A stretch of DNA of 64,000 bases from the NCBI RefSeq assembly GCF_010728325.1, contig NZ_AP022570.1, positions 3,410,001-3,474,000 on the forward strand. Direction: 5' to 3'. A model generated the notes under the pieces. The model saw nothing but the letters and a program-made list of their open reading frames with translations. It searched no databases and was not told where the DNA came from. This document shows positions 1 to 8,957 of the stretch, one piece after another; within the stretch, counting starts at the first letter, position 1, and each line of letters starts with the position of its first letter. Position numbers and translations under genes: made by a program. The DNA is from Mycolicibacterium poriferae (GTDB lineage: Bacteria; Actinomycetota; Actinomycetes; Mycobacteriales; Mycobacteriaceae).

Positions 1-1510
1 GATGGCCGAGCGCCCGCTCGAGCCGCACCGACAGCGCGACGTAGGACAGCGAGTTGCCGCCCAGGTCGACGAAACTGCGGTCGCCGGTGACGTCCCGAGG
101 ATCCAGGTGCAGCGCTTCGGCGAACAGGCCGCGTAGATCGGCCCCGTCCGTCGGCGCCGGCTCGCGGCGGGCGAGTTCGCGGACGGCCCGGTAATCGGGC
201 TTGTTGGAGGCGGTGTGCGGCAGGGCGGCGACGCGTACCGCGGTCACCGCCGCCGGTGGCAGCCCGGCCGCATCGGCGGCCGCACGCGACACCTCCGGTT
301 CCCCGGGCGCACCGGAGTAGGCGAGTGCGATCCGGTCTCCGTCACCGGTGCACATCGCGGTCACGCCCCGGCCGCGCAGCTGCGCTTCGAGTTGCTGCAG
401 GTCGATGCGCAGCCCGAACATCTTGACGAAGCGGCTCGCGCGGCCGATCACCTCGTAGAGTCCGTCGGCGCCCTGCCTGGCGATGTCGCCGGTACGCAGT
501 TCTGCCAGGGTGCTGCCGCGCGCCAGATCGGACCGGTCCCGCGCGTACCCCATCATGACGTTCGGGCCCTGGTAGACGAGTTCGCCGGCTCCGTCGTCCC
601 AGCCTTCGACAGGGTCGATCCGGAATGACCCGCCGGGAATCGGCCGGCCGATCGCGTCCGGCCGCGACCGGGCGAGTTCCGGTGGCAGGTAAGCCATTCG
701 GGCGGTCGCCTCGGTCGCGCCGTACATCACGAAGAAACGCCAGCCGGACCGTTCGCCGAGTTCGGCGTAGGCCCGCACCCGCTCGGGAGCCAACCGTCCA
801 CCGGCCTGGGTCAGGTAGCGCAGGTCGGGCAGATCCATGTCGGCGAAACCCACCCGGTCGAGCAGATCGAACGTGTAGGGCACACCGGCCAGGGAGGTAC
901 CACGGTGACGCCGGAACAGCTCCCAGAACTCGTCGTCGACCACCGACGTGTCGGTCAGGATCAGGCCCGCGCCGACGAGCAGGTGGCTGTGGATGACCGA
1001 CAGCCCGTAGCAGTACGACATCGGCAGTGTCGTGGCGGCCCGGTCGGTGTCGCGCAGTTGCAGGTACTCGGCGATGGCGCGGGCGTTGGTGATCACGTTG
1101 TGCGCGGACAGCCGCACCAGTTTCGGTGAACCGGTGCTGCCCGAGGTGGAGAGCAGCAACACCAGATCGGGGTGCAGAGGGCGGGCGGATCCCGGGTCGG
1201 CCGAGCGGATCTCCCGGATACCGTCGCCGTCGATGACGACGTCCGGAGCGTAGGTGGCCGTGATCTCCGGATACGGCCGCCCGGCCGGCATCGGCAGCAC
1301 GACGTGCCCGGCGGCCAGCGCACCCAGATAGTGCACCAGGGTGTGGAGGTCGTTATGGGTTTCCAGCAGCACCAGCCGCCGCACCCCGGCCAGTTGCGTG
1401 GCGACCGCAGCGGCGCGGGCAGCCAGATCCCGGTAGCTCAGCAGCTCGGTCCGGGTCGCCACCGCCAGACGCTCACCGTGGCGGGACAGCCCCTCGATCA
1501 GACCGTTCAT
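1..1510 (-). CDS. Adenylation + carrier-protein synthetase, NRPS-like (C-terminus cut by window edge)
   Basis: The first 503 codons of an ANL-superfamily adenylating enzyme are present. Motifs in order are the P-loop STSGSTGSPK, YGATEAT, the ELRTGD hinge region, and the A10 lysine in SNKPDY. A phosphopantetheine carrier site (LGGNSL, attachment Ser487) follows just before the window edge, so this is an A-T didomain or the start of a longer protein. It should activate a carboxylic or amino acid as acyl-AMP and load it on its own carrier arm; the substrate cannot be read by eye. The ATG overlaps the stop of the upstream iron ABC ATPase by 4 bases (ATGA), which suggests translational coupling and a shared promoter. 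The link to iron uptake is inferred from this coupling. A long-chain acyl-AMP ligase is less likely because of the carrier domain and short N-terminus. Confidence 0.85.
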   Translation of the reverse strand, partial: MNGLIEGLSRHGERLAVATRTELLSYRDLAARAAAVATQLAGVRRLVLLETHNDLHTLVHYLGALAAGHVVLPMPAGRPYPEITATYAPDVVIDGDGIREIRSADPGSARPLHPDLVLLLSTSGSTGSPKLVRLSAHNVITNARAIAEYLQLRDTDRAATTLPMSYCYGLSVIHSHLLVGAGLILTDTSVVDDEFWELFRRHRGTSLAGVPYTFDLLDRVGFADMDLPDLRYLTQAGGRLAPERVRAYAELGERSGWRFFVMYGATEATARMAYLPPELARSRPDAIGRPIPGGSFRIDPVEGWDDGAGELVYQGPNVMMGYARDRSDLARGSTLAELRTGDIARQGADGLYEVIGRASRFVKMFGLRIDLQQLEAQLRGRGVTAMCTGDGDRIALAYSGAPGEPEVSRAAADAAGLPPAAVTAVRVAALPHTASNKPDYRAVRELARREPAPTDGADLRGLFAEALHLDPRDVTGDRSFVDLGGNSLSYVALSVRLERALGH

Positions 1511-2556
1511 CGAAAGACCACACCACTGCCCATCACGTCGATGTGCACCTTGGTGTCGACCGCAGGCGGGTCGATGCTGTGCTGGCGCACCGTGATCGGG
1601 GCGGTGTCGCCCCCCGGATCGATGGTGAGCAGCACGTCATGGCCGAGGAACTCGCTGGCGACGACGGTGCCGACGCCGGTCTGTCGCTCGCTGTCGGATG
1701 CCTCGGTGCCCATCAGCTGCTCCGGTCGCAACATCAGTGTCGCCGCACCGTCGGTGCCGGGCGGGTCGACGGGCACGCTGCCCAGGACGCAGTCGGCCAC
1801 ACCGGAACGCACGGTGCACGGCACGAACACGCACTCACCGAGGAACTCGGCGGTGAACCGGTCCACCGGGTGGCGGTACACCTCGCGGGGACTGCCGACC
1901 TGCGTGAAGCGCCCGTGTCGCATCACCGCGACCCGGTCGGCGATCGACATCGCCTCCTCCTGGTCGTGCGTCACGACCAGGGTCGTGACACCCGCCGAGG
2001 CCAGCAGCTGGGCGACGGCTTTGCGGGTGGATGCGCGCAGTCCCGCGTCCAGCGCGTTGAACGGCTCGTCGAGCAGCATCAACTTGGGGCTGCGGGCCAG
2101 CGCCCGCGCCAGCGCCACCCGCTGCTGCTGGCCGCCGGAGAGTTGGTGGGGACGCCGGGTGGCGAACGCCGGATCCAGCGCGACCGTCTCGAGCAGTTCG
2201 GCGACCCGCCGACGCGCGGCACCACCGCGACGCACTCCGGGCAGCCCGTACGCAATGTTCTGTCCGACGGTCAGATGGGGGAACAGCGCACCGTCCTGCG
2301 CCACGAAGCCGACTTCGCGCCGGTGGGCGGGGACGAACACCCCCGGACCGGACACCTGGGTGCCGTCGATGTCGACGCTGCCGGCGTCCGGGGTTTCGAA
2401 CCCCGCGATCAACCGCAGCAACGTGGTTTTGCCGCACCCCGACGATCCGACGATCGCGGTCGTCTCGCCCCGGGGCAGTTCGAGATCGATGCCGTCGAGG
2501 ACGACGGCCCCGCCGAACGATTTCGACAGACCCTGCACCGTCGCCGCGACGCTCAT
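1507..2556 (-). CDS. Iron(III) ABC transporter ATP-binding protein (FbpC-like)
   Basis: A 349-residue ABC ATPase that would power Fe(III) import on the cytoplasmic side of the two-domain permease encoded just upstream. Walker A is GSSGCGKTT (residues 37-45, Lys43), the signature is [11 protein letters not shown], and Walker B is [12 protein letters not shown]. The C-terminal third looks like a TOBE-type regulatory region, as in FbpC/CysA/PotA-type importers. The ATG overlaps the permease stop (ATGA), and its own stop overlaps the start of the A-T synthetase. It is therefore the third gene of a tightly coupled operon (binding protein, permease, ATPase, synthetase). Substrate assignment rests on the neighbouring binding protein and on IdeR-like boxes upstream; spermidine or sulfate is less likely. 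Confidence 0.88.
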   Translation of the reverse strand: MSVAATVQGLSKSFGGAVVLDGIDLELPRGETTAIVGSSGCGKTTLLRLIAGFETPDAGSVDIDGTQVSGPGVFVPAHRREVGFVAQDGALFPHLTVGQNIAYGLPGVRRGGAARRRVAELLETVALDPAFATRRPHQLSGGQQQRVALARALARSPKLMLLDEPFNALDAGLRASTRKAVAQLLASAGVTTLVVTHDQEEAMSIADRVAVMRHGRFTQVGSPREVYRHPVDRFTAEFLGECVFVPCTVRSGVADCVLGSVPVDPPGTDGAATLMLRPEQLMGTEASDSERQTGVGTVVASEFLGHDVLLTIDPGGDTAPITVRQHSIDPPAVDTKVHIDVMGSGVVFR

Positions 2557-4145
2557 ATCGATGCCGCCTTGGTGGATTGGCGGAACAACACCATGGTGAC
2601 CGGCATGGCCAACAGCACCATCACCAGGGCATACGGCGCCGCCCCCGCATAGTTCAACTCGCTGGACAGCGACCAGAACCCCATCGCCAGCGTGCGTGTC
2701 CCGGTCGGGGCCAACAGCAACGTCGCGGTCAGTTCGGTGGCCACCGCGACGAACACCAGTGAGGCGCCGGCCGCCGCCGCGGGGGCGGTCAGGCGCAGCG
2801 TGACCCGCAGGAACGTCGCCCAGGGCGCCACGCCCAACGAACGGGAGGCCTCTTCGAGGCCGACGGGGACCTGCGCCAGGCCGGCCCGCACACTGACCAG
2901 CGCGCGGGGCAGGAACATCAGCACGTACGCGCAGACCACCACGACGACAGTCTGGTAGAGCGGGGGAGCCACCCGGATCGTCACCGTGACCAGGGCCAGC
3001 GCCGTGACGATGCCGGGCAGCGAACTCGTCACGTAGTTGGCGCCCTCCACCGTGCGGGCCAGGAAGCCTTCGCAGCGCACCGCCACCCAGGCGACCGGGA
3101 AGGCCAACACGGTCGTCACCACCGCCGCCACGGCGGCCAGGCCGATCGTCTGGGTCAACGACTGCCCGATCGAACCGAGGGTCCACACCTCGACCCCGCC
3201 GATCCACAACCAGCGCGCCAGCGTCCACAGCGGCACACCGAGAGCCAGCAGAGCCAACGCCACCAGCGCCACCAGCGCGGGGATCCGGTTGCGGCGCAAG
3301 CGCAGTGGGACCAGCGTTCGCGCAGCGCCGCCGCCCACCCGGGCCAGCCGCGCGTTGCCCCGCGCGCCGGCTTCGGCGACCAGCAGCACCAGGCAGCACA
3401 GCACCAGCACACCGGCGAGCATGCTGCCGGCCGGCCCGTCGAAGGTGGCCTGGAACTGCTGGAAGATCGCCGTGGTGAAGGTCTCGAAGCGCAGCATCAC
3501 GAACGCCCCGTACTCGGCCAGCAGATGAAGCCCGATCAGCAACGCACCGCCGAGGATGGCCAACCGCAACTGCGGCACCACCACCCGCACGAAGACGCCG
3601 ACCGAGTTGGAACCCAGCGCACGCGCCGACTCCTCGATGGTGGGGTCCAGCCGGCGCAGCGTCGCGGCGGCGGGGAGATAGATGAACGGGAAGTACGACA
3701 ACGTCGTGACCAGGACGCCGGCCCCCAGCCCGTGCAGCGACGGGACGATGCCGAGCCACGCGTAACTGTTGACGAACGCCGGCACCGCCAACGGCGTCAC
3801 GAACAGCGGGCGCCACAACGCCCGGCCCGGAACGTCGGTGCGCTCCACCAGCCATGCGGCCCCCACCCCGACCACGATGCACAGGGGCACGGTCAGCACC
3901 ACCAGCGACACTGTGTTCACCAGCAACTCGCCGACCCGCGGGCGGACGATCAGGGCATAGGCCTGATCCCAGCCGGTGGTCGCGAACGCCCAGGCCACAT
4001 AGCCCAACGGAATGAACGTGGCGGCCACCAGGACCGCGACGGTGGTAGAGATCAGCGGGCCGGGACGACCCGCCCCCGGCCGGGCCCCGGCCGGGGGACG
4101 CTGCGCTGCCGACTCGAGGTCGTGTGACGTGGCCGGAGCGACCAC
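2553..4145 (-). CDS. Iron(III) ABC transporter permease (FbpB-like, fused two-domain)
   Basis: A 530-residue polytopic membrane protein with two tandem binding-protein-dependent permease domains, about 12 helices in all. EAA-loop motifs that dock the ATPase are visible in both halves ([13 protein letters not shown] in the first, [13 protein letters not shown] in the second). Fused permeases of this length are typical of FbpB/ThiP-type Fe(III) importers. The GTG start lies immediately after the TAG stop of the binding protein, so the two genes abut. A proline-rich cytoplasmic leader of about 35 residues precedes the first helix, so a somewhat shorter N-terminus is possible. Confidence 0.88.
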   Translation of the reverse strand: MVAPATSHDLESAAQRPPAGARPGAGRPGPLISTTVAVLVAATFIPLGYVAWAFATTGWDQAYALIVRPRVGELLVNTVSLVVLTVPLCIVVGVGAAWLVERTDVPGRALWRPLFVTPLAVPAFVNSYAWLGIVPSLHGLGAGVLVTTLSYFPFIYLPAAATLRRLDPTIEESARALGSNSVGVFVRVVVPQLRLAILGGALLIGLHLLAEYGAFVMLRFETFTTAIFQQFQATFDGPAGSMLAGVLVLCCLVLLVAEAGARGNARLARVGGGAARTLVPLRLRRNRIPALVALVALALLALGVPLWTLARWLWIGGVEVWTLGSIGQSLTQTIGLAAVAAVVTTVLAFPVAWVAVRCEGFLARTVEGANYVTSSLPGIVTALALVTVTIRVAPPLYQTVVVVVCAYVLMFLPRALVSVRAGLAQVPVGLEEASRSLGVAPWATFLRVTLRLTAPAAAAGASLVFVAVATELTATLLLAPTGTRTLAMGFWSLSSELNYAGAAPYALVMVLLAMPVTMVLFRQSTKAASI

Positions 4146-5159
4146 CTACAGCAAACCGTCCTGGGTCATCATGTCCGACACCGCCTGGGCATCGAGATCG
4201 GACGGGTTGACCGCCGGAGCCTGCAGGTCGGCCAGCGGCGGCAGCGCCGGATTGGCAGCCACGCCGCTGGCGACCGGGTATTCGAAGGAGGTGCCGGTGC
4301 GCAGCACATCCTGGCCGGCCTCACCGGTGACGAACTGCACGAACTGCTGAGCCTGGTCCTGCTTGTCGCTGGACGCCAGCACCCCGGCGCCGGAGATGCT
4401 GACGAACGCGCCCGGATCCTGGTTGCGGAAGTAGTGCAGCTGGGTGTTGCCGCTGATCTCCTTGGTTTCCGCCTGATCGCGGAACCAGTAGTAGTGGTAG
4501 ATGATCCCGCCGGCCACCTCGCCACTGTTGACCGCTTTGAGCGTGGTGATGTTGTTGTCGTAGATCTTCGCGTTCGCCTTCATCCCCTCCAGCCACTGCT
4601 GGGTGACCTCGGGGCCTTCGAGCTCGAGCAGCGCGGCCACGATCGCCTGGAAGTCGGCCTTGGCCGGCGGCGCTCCCCACCGGCCCTGCCACTCGGGCTG
4701 CTGCAGGTCCAGCATCGAGGCAGGCAGCTGCTCAGGGGTGAGCATGTCGGTGTTGTAGGCGAACACCGTGGCGCGGGCGGCGACACCGGTCCACTTGTTG
4801 CTGGCCGGCCGGTACTGGGCCGGTACCTGCGCGACGACCTCGGGGCTGATGTCGGCGAAGAGGCCGGCCCGCTCGACGGCGGCCATGGCGGGGGAGTTCT
4901 CGGTGAGGAACACGTCTGCCGGCGAGGCGTCCCCCTCGGCCACCAGCTGGTTGCCCATCTCGGTGTCGCCGCCCTGCCGGTAGGTCACCGGGATGCCGGT
5001 CTCGGCGGTGAAGGCCTCGATCCACTCCTTGGTCAGCGACTCGTGCTGAGCGCTGTAGACCAGCAGTTCGTCGCTCTCGCCAGAGCTCGAGCAAGCAGCG
5101 GTGCCCAGTGCTGCGGTGAGGGCGACGACTGCGGCGATCCGACTCCAACCTGCGCGCAT
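4146..5159 (-). CDS. Iron(III) ABC transporter substrate-binding lipoprotein (FbpA/FutA-like)
   Basis: A 337-residue type-2 periplasmic binding protein with a hydrophobic leader and a lipobox-like TAAC at residues 20-23, so it is probably tethered outside the membrane. The mature N-terminus (LLVYSAQHESLTKEWIEAF) matches the opening strand of ferric-binding proteins. Tyrosines in YHYYWFR are plausible Fe(III) ligands, as in the FbpA/FutA families. It is the first gene of the ABC operon, transcribed away from efeO. A 164-bp gap carries IdeR-like boxes, so repression by iron-loaded IdeR is likely. Confidence 0.87.
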   Translation of the reverse strand: MRAGWSRIAAVVALTAALGTAACSSSGESDELLVYSAQHESLTKEWIEAFTAETGIPVTYRQGGDTEMGNQLVAEGDASPADVFLTENSPAMAAVERAGLFADISPEVVAQVPAQYRPASNKWTGVAARATVFAYNTDMLTPEQLPASMLDLQQPEWQGRWGAPPAKADFQAIVAALLELEGPEVTQQWLEGMKANAKIYDNNITTLKAVNSGEVAGGIIYHYYWFRDQAETKEISGNTQLHYFRNQDPGAFVSISGAGVLASSDKQDQAQQFVQFVTGEAGQDVLRTGTSFEYPVASGVAANPALPPLADLQAPAVNPSDLDAQAVSDMMTQDGLL

Positions 5160-5196
5160 GCGGGGGCCTTCCTTTCCCGCGCCCTACTCAGACGCT

Positions 5197-5215
5197 TTAG
5201 CGAACCCTAGCCTAA
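5197..5215. promoter_or_regulatory. Candidate IdeR box (iron box), ABC-proximal
   Basis: TTAGCGAACCCTAGCCTAA agrees with the mycobacterial IdeR consensus (TTAGGTTAGSCTAACCTAA) at 14 of 19 positions by hand count, with both outer ends intact. It lies 38 bases upstream of the ferric-binding lipoprotein start, where a repressor would block the promoter. Binding is inferred. Confidence 0.55.
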
Positions 5216-5252
5216 CCGGACACCGTACCCGAGGGACTAAGGTCCTCTTTAC

Positions 5253-5271
5253 CTAGGTGTGGCTACCCTCA
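5253..5271. promoter_or_regulatory. Candidate IdeR box, efeO-proximal
   Basis: CTAGGTGTGGCTACCCTCA agrees with the IdeR consensus at 14 of 19 positions. It is 52 bases upstream of the efeO ATG and 37 bases beyond the ABC-proximal box, so each divergent promoter could have its own box, or two IdeR dimers could bind side by side. Confidence 0.5.
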
Positions 5272-5323
5272 GCTCCCGCGGACGGCTAACCTGCCTTTCG
5301 ACCCGAACAAGGAGGTTCCTTTG

Positions 5324-6247
5324 ATGAGACGGCGTACTGCCCTTCCGATCTCGGCGCTGGCACTGGGCCTGGCGTTGGCCGGCTGCTCGAGCTCCGACAC
5401 CGACACCGCCACCACCGAGACAGAGACCGCGACGCAGTCCAGCGCGGAGCCCTCGGCGGCACCGGACCCGCTGGTCACCCAGGCCGCGGAGGAGTACCAG
5501 GCCTACGCCGTCGACCAGAGCGACCAGTTGGTGACCGCCGTCAAGGTGCTGACCGATGCGGTACGGGCCGGTGACCTGCAGGCCGCCCAGGATGCCTACG
5601 CGCCGTCACGTGTTCCGTGGGAGCGCATCGAGCCGCTGGCCGGGCTCGTCGAAGAGATCGACGGACTGGTCGATGCCCGCGTCGACGACTTCGCCGGCGT
5701 CGACGACCCCGCCTTCACCGGCTGGCACCGGCTGGAGTACCTGCTGTTCGACCAGAACACGACCGACGGCGGCGCACAGTTCGCGGACCAGTTGGACGCG
5801 AACATCGCGACGCTGAACGAGCAGATGCCGACACTCGAGGTGGCACCCAGCGATGTCGCCGTGGGCGCGGCGGAGCTGATCGAAGAGGTCTCCGAGGGCA
5901 AGATCACCGGCGAGGAGAACCGCTACGCCAAGACCGACCTGTGGGACTTCAACGCCAACCTCGAGGGCTCGCAAGCCGCGATCGAGGACCTGACACCGGC
6001 GCTGCAGCAGGCCGATCCGGAGTTGCTTGAGCAGATCAACACCGGGTTCGCCGACGTCAACGCGACGCTCGAGCCGCTGCGCCGCGGCGACGGATGGGTG
6101 CTCTACTGCACCCCGAACGACCAGTACCCCTCGCCGCGCTGCCCCGAGGTGACCGTCGACCAGCAGACCATCGACACCCTCAAGGCCCAGCTGGCCGGGC
6201 TGTCGGAGAACGTGTCGGAGGTCGCCGGAGTGCTGAACCTGCAGTGA
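5324..6247 (+). CDS. efeO: EfeO/EfeM-type iron-uptake imelysin lipoprotein
   Basis: A 307-residue exported lipoprotein with lipobox LAGC followed by a Ser/Thr/Glu linker. The rest is an M75/imelysin domain with the HxxE motif (His135, Glu138 in GWHRLEYLLF). There is no N-terminal cupredoxin domain, so it is EfeM-like in architecture. In the Efe system this component captures iron outside the membrane. I chose the ATG at 5324 because GGAGG lies 8 bases upstream; a TTG at 5321 is also possible. The stop overlaps the efeB start (GTGA). No EfeU-type ferrous permease follows, so delivery of its iron into the cell is unexplained. Confidence 0.88.
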   Translation: MRRRTALPISALALGLALAGCSSSDTDTATTETETATQSSAEPSAAPDPLVTQAAEEYQAYAVDQSDQLVTAVKVLTDAVRAGDLQAAQDAYAPSRVPWERIEPLAGLVEEIDGLVDARVDDFAGVDDPAFTGWHRLEYLLFDQNTTDGGAQFADQLDANIATLNEQMPTLEVAPSDVAVGAAELIEEVSEGKITGEENRYAKTDLWDFNANLEGSQAAIEDLTPALQQADPELLEQINTGFADVNATLEPLRRGDGWVLYCTPNDQYPSPRCPEVTVDQQTIDTLKAQLAGLSENVSEVAGVLNLQ

Positions 6248-7536
6248 GCACGCAGTCGCCGCGATCCGGCATCAGCCGCCGCAATTTCGTCACCGGGGCG
6301 TTGGGCACCGGTGCGGCGGTCGGTGTCGGCGCGGCGCTGACCGGGTGTTCGGCGGAGGACGGCCCGTCCACCGCCGGCCCGCCGGCGCCGCGATATGTGC
6401 CGTTCGAGGGGCCGCACCAAGCGGGTATCACCGCCATCCCGGTCCCTGCGCAGGGCCTGATGGCCGCCTTCACCGTCATCGCCGACAGCAGAGAGAAACT
6501 GGCCGACACGCTCGCCGAGCTCACCGACGAAATCCGGGGCCTGATGTCGGGCCGGCCGCCCGAGCAGCGCGGGCCCGCCTATCCGCCGGTCGACTCGGGC
6601 ATCCTCGGCGAGGAGCCGCCACCGGACGATCTGTCGGTCGTGGTCAGCGTCGGTGCATCGCTGTTCGACGGCCGGTTCGGTCTGGCCGACCGGCGCCCCG
6701 CCGAGCTGGTGCAGATGCCGTTTCTGGCCAACGACCGGCTCGACCCCAAGTTCTCCCATGGTGACCTGCTGCTCACCATGGAGGCCGGACACATCGACAC
6801 GTTGCAGTTCGCACTGCGCCAACTGATGCGGCGCACCAGACGACACCTGGTGCTGCACTGGATGATCGACGGCTACGCCCGCGGCGCAGGCGTTGCCTCA
6901 CACGCCGCCACCCCCCGAAACCTGTTGGGGTTCAAGGACGGCACAGCGAACCTGGCCAGCGACGACCAAGCCCTGATGGACCGCTACGTGTGGGTCGGTT
7001 CCGGCGACGGTGAACCGGACTGGGCAGTCGGCGGGTCCTACCAGGCGGTGCGGATCATCCGTATGTTCGTCGAATTCTGGGACCGCACGCGGCTGATCGA
7101 GCAGGAGCAGATCTTCGGCCGAGAGAAGATCAGTGGCGCACCGCTGGGGATGTCCGACGAGTTCGCCGACCCCGACTATGCCGAGGATCCTCGTGGAGAA
7201 CGGATTCCGCTGAACGCCCACATCCGGTTGGCCAACCCGCGGACGCCGGAAACCGAGGACAGCCTCATCCTGCGGCGCGGCTTCTCCTACGCTCGCAGCT
7301 TCGACGGAGCGGGCCGCCTCGATCAGGGCCTGGCCTTCGTGTCCTATCAGCGCAGCCTCGAGCGCGGCTTCCTGGCGGTCCAGAACCGGCTCACCGGGGA
7401 ACCGTTGGAGGAGTACATCATGCCGGTGGGCGGAGGGTTCTTCTTCGCGCTCCCCGGCGTGCAAGGCCCCGACGAATTCCTCGGCCAGGCCCTGGTCGGC
7501 GACCCCGGTCACGGCAGACGACACCGCCAGGGCTGA
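6244..7536 (+). CDS. efeB: Dye-decolorizing (DyP) peroxidase / deferrochelatase EfeB
   Basis: A 430-residue haem peroxidase with a twin-arginine signal (SRRNFVTGALG), exported folded with its cofactor. The DyP hallmark GxxDG is present as GFKDG, and the RIIRMFVEFWDRT segment matches the EfeB region near the haem ligand. The family oxidises Fe(II) or porphyrin-bound iron for capture by EfeO. The GTG start overlaps the efeO stop by 4 bases. A longer in-frame reading upstream is an artefact that runs through efeO coding sequence and would bury the Tat signal. It is the last gene of this unit; a convergent gene follows after 26 bp. Confidence 0.9.
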   Translation: MSTQSPRSGISRRNFVTGALGTGAAVGVGAALTGCSAEDGPSTAGPPAPRYVPFEGPHQAGITAIPVPAQGLMAAFTVIADSREKLADTLAELTDEIRGLMSGRPPEQRGPAYPPVDSGILGEEPPPDDLSVVVSVGASLFDGRFGLADRRPAELVQMPFLANDRLDPKFSHGDLLLTMEAGHIDTLQFALRQLMRRTRRHLVLHWMIDGYARGAGVASHAATPRNLLGFKDGTANLASDDQALMDRYVWVGSGDGEPDWAVGGSYQAVRIIRMFVEFWDRTRLIEQEQIFGREKISGAPLGMSDEFADPDYAEDPRGERIPLNAHIRLANPRTPETEDSLILRRGFSYARSFDGAGRLDQGLAFVSYQRSLERGFLAVQNRLTGEPLEEYIMPVGGGFFFALPGVQGPDEFLGQALVGDPGHGRRHRQG

Positions 7537-7545
7537 CCGGAGTCC

Positions 7546-7557
7546 GCCCGAGCGGGC
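7546..7557. terminator. Short GC hairpin between convergent genes
   Basis: GCCCG and CGGGC form a small inverted repeat between the efeB stop and the convergent channel gene stop. There is no T-run and the 2-base centre is tight, so this is only a possible transcription end. Confidence 0.25.
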
Positions 7558-7562
7558 ACCGG

Positions 7563-8957
7563 CTAGTCGGCCGCGGTCACTCTGCGCATGCTGGCCCGGC
7601 GCTCTTCGATCACCCGGCCGATCTCCTGCATCAGCAGCGGGCGGCGCAGCACCAGCGACTCCATGCTCTGGCGGTCGATCCACGCCACGGTCAACTCGTC
7701 GAGCGCACGGGCGTCGGCCTTGACCTGCTCTCTGGTCAGGGCGGTCTGCCCGAGGAAATCGCCGCGCTCGAGCGTGCGGATGCCCACCACCGCGCCACCT
7801 GAGCGGACCTCCAGACGAACCCGCCCGCTGACGACGAACATCATCCGCACGGGGACGGTCCCGCGTTCCTGAACGATCTCGCCGACGCCGTAGCGGACCA
7901 CCCGGACGTGCTCGCGCACCAGCTCCTGATCGGTGCGGCTGAGGTGCAGACTGCGCCCCACCACCTGCAACGCGTCGTCGAACAGCAGCGGGGACGGAAA
8001 GTCGTCGGTGACGTCGTCGAGCGAGAGTTCCTCGCGCCGTGCGGCGTACCAGGCCCAGCGCAGAAACGTGGACCGGGCCGCGGCGTCCTCGGCCGGGGTG
8101 TGCAGCGGAACGGTGGTGGTGTACTCGCCGGTGGCACCGATGAGGGTCACCGGGTCGGCCCCGGCACGCAGCTGGGGAACCCGCTGCGCGAGGCCGGTCA
8201 GCATCCGGCACACCGCGTCGGGCGGATCGGCAGCCGAGAACTTCGTCGTGATGTCGATCGAGTGTTCGCCGCGCGGCAGGCTGCGGTTGATGAACAGTTC
8301 GGTGGCCAGCAGCGAGTTGGGCAACACGTATACACCGTTTCCGGAGTCCAGATGTGTTGCCCGCCAGTTCACTTCGACCACCCGGCCGCCATCGATCCAT
8401 CGAGTGGCGACCCAGTCGCCGATCTCGAAGGGCTGCTCGAAGAGCACGAGCAACCCCGAGATGACCTGCCCCACGGAGTTCTGCAGCGTCAGGCCGAGCA
8501 CGATCGAGCCGATGCCCAGCGCGGTGAACAGACCACCGACGTTGGCGCCCCAGATGAACGCGAAGATCAGCGCGACACCGACGGTGATCAGGACGAACCG
8601 GGCGACGTCGAGGAAGATCGACGGAACCCGCTTGCGCCAGCTGCCTTCCGGCGCACCCTGGAACACCGTCGCGTTGAGTCCGGACAGCAGCAGGACCAGG
8701 ACGACGAAGCCGAGCACCGTGGCCACCACCCGCACGGTGGTGGCATCGGCGCGCACCTCCGTCGCCTTGAGTAGCAACAACAGCAGTGCCGCCAGCGGCA
8801 GCACATAGTTGCGCACCAGGCTCACCGGCCGGGCCAGGTAACTGTTGCGCCGCAACAGCGCGTTGTGCACCTCGGTGAGCACCACCAGCGAGATGGGCAG
8901 TGCCACCGCGATCGCGATGGCCCACCAGAACCACGGCGCGGAGAAGATCTCGGTCAT
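7563..8957 (-). CDS. MscS-family channel with C-terminal cyclic-nucleotide-binding domain
   Basis: A 464-residue membrane protein with about four or five N-terminal helices and an MscS pore and beta domain (LGLTLQNSVGQVISGLLVLFE, then FEIGDWV). A CRP-like cNMP-binding fold occupies roughly residues 335-450. It resembles M. tuberculosis Rv2434c as I recall it. The phosphate-binding cassette reads FLGQTALT and then ADARAL: the usual Glu is Gln, but the Arg is kept, so nucleotide affinity is uncertain. It probably gates ion flux in response to tension and perhaps cAMP. The ATG overlaps the stop of the upstream cyclase gene (ATGA), so the two proteins should be made together. Confidence 0.88.
   Translation of the reverse strand: MTEIFSAPWFWWAIAIAVALPISLVVLTEVHNALLRRNSYLARPVSLVRNYVLPLAALLLLLLKATEVRADATTVRVVATVLGFVVLVLLLSGLNATVFQGAPEGSWRKRVPSIFLDVARFVLITVGVALIFAFIWGANVGGLFTALGIGSIVLGLTLQNSVGQVISGLLVLFEQPFEIGDWVATRWIDGGRVVEVNWRATHLDSGNGVYVLPNSLLATELFINRSLPRGEHSIDITTKFSAADPPDAVCRMLTGLAQRVPQLRAGADPVTLIGATGEYTTTVPLHTPAEDAAARSTFLRWAWYAARREELSLDDVTDDFPSPLLFDDALQVVGRSLHLSRTDQELVREHVRVVRYGVGEIVQERGTVPVRMMFVVSGRVRLEVRSGGAVVGIRTLERGDFLGQTALTREQVKADARALDELTVAWIDRQSMESLVLRRPLLMQEIGRVIEERRASMRRVTAAD

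Noticed and set aside
1507-3882. A 791-residue minus-strand reading spanning permease and ATPase
   Set aside because: The upstream part is an arginine/alanine-rich out-of-frame shadow of the permease; the real ATPase starts at 2556.
6094-6243. Long N-terminal extension of EfeB
   Set aside because: It overlaps efeO coding sequence in another frame and would bury the Tat signal SRRNF.
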